From a bacterium (GTDB taxonomy: Bacteria; Zixibacteria; MSB-5A5; GN15; FEB-12): a stretch of 64,000 nucleotides of DNA. Of the stretch, positions 60,070-64,000 are shown piece after piece. How positions within the stretch are numbered: the stretch's first letter is position 1; the number at the start of each line of letters is the position of its first letter. The stretch is from NCBI GenBank assembly GCA_016708025.1, contig JADJGQ010000001.1, forward strand, positions 992,001 through 1,056,000, in the 5' to 3' direction. Under the pieces are notes generated by a model that saw only the letters and a list, made by a program, of their open reading frames with translations, made no database searches and was not told the DNA's origin. The position numbers and the translations under genes were made by a program.

Positions 60070-60554
60070 AACTGGGCCGAATGTTAAAATCGGTAGTTGT
60101 CTTAGTCTCGCTAAGTCTGGCGTCCGGATGCGGCGGAAACAGGATCAGCAATCACTGGCTGGTCGATTACACGAGATCGGCACTCGGCGCATATATGCTG
60201 AATCTGAATGTAGATGATGCATCAAAAGACAGCCTCAATTTCAAGTTCGTCGCTCAGTATTTTTCGCCAAGTGAGGTTTTGTTGCAGACCGAGTCATTTG
60301 AGGCATTTTGGGGAGATTCGAAAGTTCCAGTCAGGACTTATAAGGGACCTGGCCCGAGCGTCTATCGATCCGGGACCAATGCTTCTGGAGCAGGACCATT
60401 CGCCTATTTACTAGCAGGCGTCATTCGAGATGAGCGGAAAAAGATGTTGGACAGCCTGCGCTATTCGCTGGTTCTCAATGTGCTTGCTCCTGCTGATAGT
60501 TCGCTGATTGAGAGAATTCCGCTGAGTGGCAGGATACCAATTCATAAGAGATAA
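60066..60554 (+). CDS. Predicted lipoprotein of unknown function
   Basis: The 162-residue GTG-initiated protein has a signal peptide ending in the lipobox LASGC (Cys at residue 22). No family is recognised for the rest. It overlaps the end of transketolase by 4 nt and is followed by a hairpin. Confidence 0.6.
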   Translation: MKLGRMLKSVVVLVSLSLASGCGGNRISNHWLVDYTRSALGAYMLNLNVDDASKDSLNFKFVAQYFSPSEVLLQTESFEAFWGDSKVPVRTYKGPGPSVYRSGTNASGAGPFAYLLAGVIRDERKKMLDSLRYSLVLNVLAPADSSLIERIPLSGRIPIHKR

Positions 60555-60562
60555 TTATCGAG

Positions 60563-60588
60563 GCTCACGTTCTGAAGTGAGCGGGTTT
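60563..60588 (+). terminator. Weak terminator hairpin
   Basis: GCTCAC (60563-60568) pairs with GTGAGC (60577-60582), followed by GGGTTTTG. The stem is short and the T-run modest. Confidence 0.4.
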
Positions 60589-60607
60589 TGTTGATAGGAA
60601 TTAGAAG

Positions 60608-61792
60608 ATGCAATACACCGAACGAATTCAGAAACTCGAATCCGAAGGCGCCTATGTGGTGCTGGCCAAAGCCAAAGAACTGGAACGGAAAGGAAAGTCA
60701 ATCATCCACCTCCAGATCGGCGAGCCGGATTTCGACACCCCCAAAAACATCATCGATGCCGCAATCAAAGCGATGCAGTCCGGCCAGACGCATTATGCGC
60801 CATCGGCAGGTGTTCCCGAGGCCCGCGAGGCGGCGGCAGAGTATCTGAGCAAGACCCGTGGCATCACGATCACGCCGGAGCAGACGGTCATCATGCCTGG
60901 GGCCAAGCCGTTTATTTACTGCGGTGTGACGGCGCTGGTGAACGAGGGAGATGAAGTTATTGTCCCGAATCCCGGCTATCCGCCGTACCGCTCGGTGGTG
61001 AAATTCGTCGGTGGGAAGCCGGTCTCGCTGCACCTTCGCGAGGAGTCCGATTTCCGGTTCAAGATCGATGAATTCCGGTCGCTCATTACACCCAAAACCA
61101 AGATGGTGATCATTAATTCCCCCGGCAATCCGACTGGCGGGATATTGCAGATGGAAGATCTCGAGGCGATTTATTTTGAGGCGAAAAAGCATGACCTCTG
61201 GGTGCTCTCCGATGAGATCTACTCCCGGATGTTGTACGGCGATCAGAAATTCTACTCGATAGCCTCAATTCCGGGTGCCATGGAACGGACGATCTGTATG
61301 GACGGTATGTCCAAGACCTACGCCATGACCGGCTGGCGGCTCGGCTTTGCGGCGATGCCGAAAAAGCTGGCAGAGTATTTCTTTACCCTGGCAATCAACA
61401 ATTTCTCGACCACGACGACCTTCTCGCAGTGGGGGATGATCGAGGGTCTGCGCGGCCCGCAGGATGCGGTTGACAAGATGATCGCAGAGTTTACGAAACG
61501 TCGAGAGGTGATCATCAATGGCCTGAACGCTATCGAGGGAATCACCTGCAAGAAACCGTTGGGCGCGTTTTACGCGTTCCCGAATATCACCGGCACCGGC
61601 CTGACCTCGCAGGAGTTCGCCGACCTGATGCTGGAAGAGGGGGGCGTCGCCTGTCTCTCCGGTACGGCCTTTGGCGAATATGGCGAAGGATATATCCGCT
61701 TCTCGTACGCCAATTCGATCGAGAATATCAACGAAGCGTTGAAGCGGATATCAAACGTGCTGGCGAAGCGGAAAGCATCCGTAGCAAAGTAG
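60608..61792 (+). CDS. PLP-dependent aspartate/aromatic aminotransferase (AspC type)
   Basis: The 394-residue fold-type I enzyme has LQIGEPDFDTPKNIIDAA, YAPSAGVPEAREAAAEYLSK, NSPGNPTGG, SDEIYSRMLYG and the PLP lysine Lys236 in GMSKTYAMTGWRLG. It resembles the class I-gamma aspartate transaminases common in thermophiles and FCB bacteria, which may also make phenylalanine and tyrosine. It is flanked by hairpins and is probably monocistronic. Confidence 0.9.
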   Translation: MQYTERIQKLESEGAYVVLAKAKELERKGKSIIHLQIGEPDFDTPKNIIDAAIKAMQSGQTHYAPSAGVPEAREAAAEYLSKTRGITITPEQTVIMPGAKPFIYCGVTALVNEGDEVIVPNPGYPPYRSVVKFVGGKPVSLHLREESDFRFKIDEFRSLITPKTKMVIINSPGNPTGGILQMEDLEAIYFEAKKHDLWVLSDEIYSRMLYGDQKFYSIASIPGAMERTICMDGMSKTYAMTGWRLGFAAMPKKLAEYFFTLAINNFSTTTTFSQWGMIEGLRGPQDAVDKMIAEFTKRREVIINGLNAIEGITCKKPLGAFYAFPNITGTGLTSQEFADLMLEEGGVACLSGTAFGEYGEGYIRFSYANSIENINEALKRISNVLAKRKASVAK

Positions 61793-61809
61793 GATTGCGT
61801 TTTTCGTAG

Positions 61810-61853
61810 GGCAGGATTCCTCGAACGAAGTGAGAGTACGATCCTGCCTCTTT
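61810..61853 (+). terminator. Terminator built around a repeat element
   Basis: GGCAGGAT (61810-61817) pairs with ATCCTGCC (61841-61848), followed by TCTTTT. The loop contains TCGAACGAAGTGAGAG, another repeat-like sequence. The stem shares GGCAGGA/TCCTGCC with the HU terminator. Confidence 0.65.
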
Positions 61854-61886
61854 TCGTAAATGTCCGGGCAACCTTGGGAGGTTCAC

Positions 61887-62519
61887 ATGGGGCGGAAACT
61901 CTCCAATTCATTGGTCTTCATTCTATTGGCGTGCACGACGATCTCCTGCATGTCAGTCTCCGCACTGGCATTTGACGGTAAGCGGAAGGGATTTGTGCTG
62001 GGAGGGGGGATCGGTTTTGCGCCGATAGCACATCAGGCAAGGACAGGCTCGCAACTCTCAAGTTGGGAGACCGATAATTATGATTTCGATTCTGTCGTGA
62101 TTCACGCTACATATACCCCCTTCTACGATCCAATAAATCGGGTTTCCATCGCAGCCCAGATTGAGATAGGCTATGGATTCGACGAACACAACATTTTGCT
62201 CTACAGAGAGCAGCATGCTTTCTATAGCTACTTCGATGTTCGGTCGCAAGGGATGTCATCCATAACCTGGTCGCACTTTTATGGCGAAAGTGCCGGACCA
62301 TTGTTCTCGACCGTTGGCATCGGTTACTTTTTCGTCTCAAATATCTCTTCATCTGAATCTGTAGGGGGATTGGGTGATGGACTGGCTCTCTCTATTGGAA
62401 TCGGATACGAATTCAAACGTCACTTCGCATGTGAGTTGTCCTTCAGCCAAGGCAGGATAAACTCTGGATATAATCGCTGCACGAACGTGACACTGTTGGT
62501 TAGCACAACCGCGTACTAA
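61887..62519 (+). CDS. Exported outer-membrane-like protein, paralogue 1
   Basis: The 210-residue protein follows a GGGAGG ribosome site. It has a signal peptide (NSLVFILLACTTISCMSVSA) and a Gly- and aromatic-rich mature part with alternating strands (KGFVLGGGIGFAPIAHQ, NRVSIAAQIEIGYGFDEHN, GDGLALSIGIGYEFKRHFAC). This fits a small eight- to ten-strand outer-membrane barrel. The next gene is its paralogue. An upstream ATG at 61860 lacks a ribosome site. Confidence 0.65.
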   Translation: MGRKLSNSLVFILLACTTISCMSVSALAFDGKRKGFVLGGGIGFAPIAHQARTGSQLSSWETDNYDFDSVVIHATYTPFYDPINRVSIAAQIEIGYGFDEHNILLYREQHAFYSYFDVRSQGMSSITWSHFYGESAGPLFSTVGIGYFFVSNISSSESVGGLGDGLALSIGIGYEFKRHFACELSFSQGRINSGYNRCTNVTLLVSTTAY

Positions 62520-62548
62520 TGCGAGCAATTTCACTCGGGAGGTCTCTT

Positions 62549-63181
62549 ATGAGAATGAAGTCAAGAAGCACTCTGTTGCTTTCGATTATACTGGCAATGG
62601 GGCTGTCGACAGTACATTCGCAAGTTGGCGCGACTGAGCCAATGCGCAAAGGTTATTTGATCGGAATAGGCGGAGGCTTTGCACCTATTTCCAATCAGTC
62701 TTTTCAGACATACTCGAGCCGACTTTTCGTTTGGGCTGACCACTACGACAGCCTTCACATTTATCGCAGCGAGTACTTTGTTCCTGTTTCGCGATCAAAT
62801 GGAGATGGAGGCGCTGCTTTCCAACTCGACTTCGGCTATGCCTGGAATGAGCAAAATGCCATTTTTGTCCGCCTGCAACAGGTCGTACATTCGACTGATC
62901 CGGCGATGTCATCGGGGTCGACCGCACTTTGTTGGAGTCACTACCTGGGGCCAACGGGCCGGACGCTTTTCTTTACAATGGGAGTGGCCTTCTCGACTTC
63001 GTTCCTGCACAATTCAGGAAGGCTGACTACCGAACGAGGAGATAGTCCCGGAATTTTGTTGGGCCTTGGGTACGAGTTTAGTCCCCACTTCAGCTTAGAA
63101 GTCAATTACAGCCAGACGCCGACTTACGAGATTGCACAGAGGTCCCAATTGATGGTCATGTTCACCTCAACAGCATATTGA
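62549..63181 (+). CDS. Exported outer-membrane-like protein, paralogue 2
   Basis: The 210-residue protein starts at the ATG behind GGGAGG. It shares the plan of its neighbour: a signal peptide (STLLLSIILAMGLSTVHS), RKGYLIGIGGGFAPISNQ near the start, FQLDFGYAWNEQNAIFVRLQ in the middle, and GILLGLGYEFSPHFSLEVNY near the end. The equal lengths and aligned motifs show a tandem duplication. Function is unknown; a strong terminator follows. Confidence 0.65.
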   Translation: MRMKSRSTLLLSIILAMGLSTVHSQVGATEPMRKGYLIGIGGGFAPISNQSFQTYSSRLFVWADHYDSLHIYRSEYFVPVSRSNGDGGAAFQLDFGYAWNEQNAIFVRLQQVVHSTDPAMSSGSTALCWSHYLGPTGRTLFFTMGVAFSTSFLHNSGRLTTERGDSPGILLGLGYEFSPHFSLEVNYSQTPTYEIAQRSQLMVMFTSTAY

Positions 63182-63190
63182 AAAAGATGC

Positions 63191-63233
63191 GGGGGGGATG
63201 GTCACTCTGGCTCCGGCAATCCCCCCCTGTTTT
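63191..63233 (+). terminator. Terminator after the paired exported proteins
   Basis: GGGGGGGAT (63191-63199) pairs with ATCCCCCCC (63219-63227), followed by TGTTTT. Confidence 0.8.
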
Positions 63234-63236
63234 AAC

Positions 63237-63265
63237 TTGCCGTTTTTCCACTAGTCCCGTACCCT
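63237..63265 (+). promoter_or_regulatory. Promoter for the NlpC/P60 gene
   Basis: TTGCCG (63237-63242) is followed after 17 nt by TACCCT (63260-63265). The GTG start is only 6 nt beyond the -10, so the message is probably leaderless. Confidence 0.45.
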
Positions 63266-63271
63266 TGCGGC

Positions 63272-64000
63272 GTGAAATACGCATATGTTACTACCAATCT
63301 TCTCGACCTCTGGACCGAGCCGAAATTCAATTCAGAGCGGGCCAGCCAGCTCTTTTTCGCTGAGCCGCTTGAACTGCTGGGTGAGCAGGAAGGGAATTAC
63401 GTCAAGGTTAAGCAGGCCGATGGCTACACCGGGTTCGCCGATATCCGGCATCTGGGAGAGATAGGCGCCGATCAGTTTCGCACGCAAGTTGACCGAGCCA
63501 AAGGAGTGATTGTCACTCCTCAGGCAAAATTGCTGGATGGCGATCTGCATGCGATCGCTCCGTTTTTCCTCTTCTACGGCACGAGGGTTCAGATCGCCGG
63601 TCAGAACAGAGGCTTCACGGAAGTCCGGGTTCCTAATGGGGATATTTACCTGGTCAAGGCAAACGGCGTAAATGAGATCCCCGGTCAGGGGTCCAAGATC
63701 GGCGGCAATACCCTCGTGACCGAGGCGAAGAAGTTTCTCGGCGTACCGTATCTCTGGGGGGGTATCTCTCCGACCGGCTTTGATTGCTCCGGCCTGACCC
63801 AAACAGTCTGCCGTCGATTCGGAATCACTATTCCCCGTGATACCAAAGACCAGATCAGCGCCGGCGAACAGATCCCGCGCGCGAAGATCAAAACGGGCGA
63901 TCTGCTCTTTTTCAAGCGCCATGTAGGATTTGCGATCGGTTCCGATACCGTTATACACAGTTCGGTCGGCGGCTCCGGAATCAGGATCAACAGCCTGACG
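63272..64000 (+). CDS. NlpC/P60 cell-wall hydrolase with SH3-like domains, cut by the right edge
   Basis: The open frame begins at GTG 63272 and gives 243 residues without a stop. Residues 1-60 and 70-135 form two SH3b-like domains (YAYVTTNLLDLWTEP, TPQAKLLDGDLHAIAPF). The NlpC/P60 domain starts near 145 with FLGVPYLWGGISPTGFDCSG, the nucleophile Cys172, the second catalytic residue His217 (KRHVGFAIG), and VIHSS after it. It resembles gamma-D-glutamyl-L-diamino-acid endopeptidases that cut peptidoglycan stem peptides. No signal peptide is seen, so it may act on imported muropeptides. No ribosome site is present. Confidence 0.85.
   Translation, partial: MKYAYVTTNLLDLWTEPKFNSERASQLFFAEPLELLGEQEGNYVKVKQADGYTGFADIRHLGEIGADQFRTQVDRAKGVIVTPQAKLLDGDLHAIAPFFLFYGTRVQIAGQNRGFTEVRVPNGDIYLVKANGVNEIPGQGSKIGGNTLVTEAKKFLGVPYLWGGISPTGFDCSGLTQTVCRRFGITIPRDTKDQISAGEQIPRAKIKTGDLLFFKRHVGFAIGSDTVIHSSVGGSGIRINSLT

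Noticed and set aside
1..64000. CRISPR arrays, prophage, insertion sequences or defence islands
   Set aside because: No regularly spaced repeats, transposase, integrase, nuclease or phage structural genes were found; almost all genes are housekeeping or envelope genes.

Overview
This window comes from a Gram-negative bacterium with a moderately GC-rich genome. It encodes LptD, BamD, a LolA-like carrier, many lipoprotein and secretion signals, a decaheme cytochrome and a beta-barrel porin. The protein mix and several promoter-like sites resembling TTG-N16-18-TAnnnT (two ending in TAnnTTTG) fit the FCB group, for example a candidate phylum such as Zixibacteria. That placement is inference; no rRNA is present. 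No phage, insertion sequence or CRISPR array is visible. Most genes lie on the + strand in tight operons with 1-26 nt stop/start overlaps.

Left end (1-5.4 kb): on the - strand, a decaheme c-type cytochrome is translationally coupled to a porin-like protein that runs off the window, an MtrA/MtrB-like electron conduit. Upstream is a GlcD-type FAD oxidase. On the + strand follow a tiny secreted peptide with eight cysteines and a membrane-anchored CPPC thioredoxin-like protein. A lone WlbA-type sugar-nucleotide dehydrogenase converges on them.

5.6-20 kb: a variant HD-domain protein, two exported unknowns, a fungal-homoaconitase-like aconitase with an MmgE/PrpD protein, a membrane unknown, hisS (frameshifted), a NapH-type membrane ferredoxin (frameshifted), a methyltransferase, an unusual membrane protein, a ROK kinase, tRNA-Phe and a NifU-like protein.

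20-37.2 kb: an aromatic amino-acid supercluster. A PLP aminotransferase is followed by a 16-codon leader peptide with three consecutive Trp codons and an attenuator. Behind it lies an operon that starts with a DapF-like protein lacking both catalytic cysteines, then trpE-trpG-trpD-MFS transporter-trpC-trpF-trpB-trpA. Next come argS and aroF-aroA-aroE-aroK-aroB-aroQ, which cover every shikimate-pathway step except chorismate synthase.

37.2-64 kb: MATE pump, deacetylase-family, FAH-family, M1 peptidase, membrane protein, AlaX-type editing protein and LptD in one operon. Then HU, and a second operon ftsK-lolA-rimO-lytic transglycosylase-bamD-nadD-polA, followed by coaE and a transketolase broken by two single-base deletions. 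The right end holds an aminotransferase, two tandem paralogous exported proteins and a truncated NlpC/P60 hydrolase.

Four single-base frameshifts in three housekeeping genes, one in an A-run, suggest residual sequencing or assembly indels. The most interesting observations are the trp attenuator, the cysteine-less DapF homologue it controls, the cysteine-rich peptide with its thioredoxin-like neighbour, and the cytochrome/porin pair.
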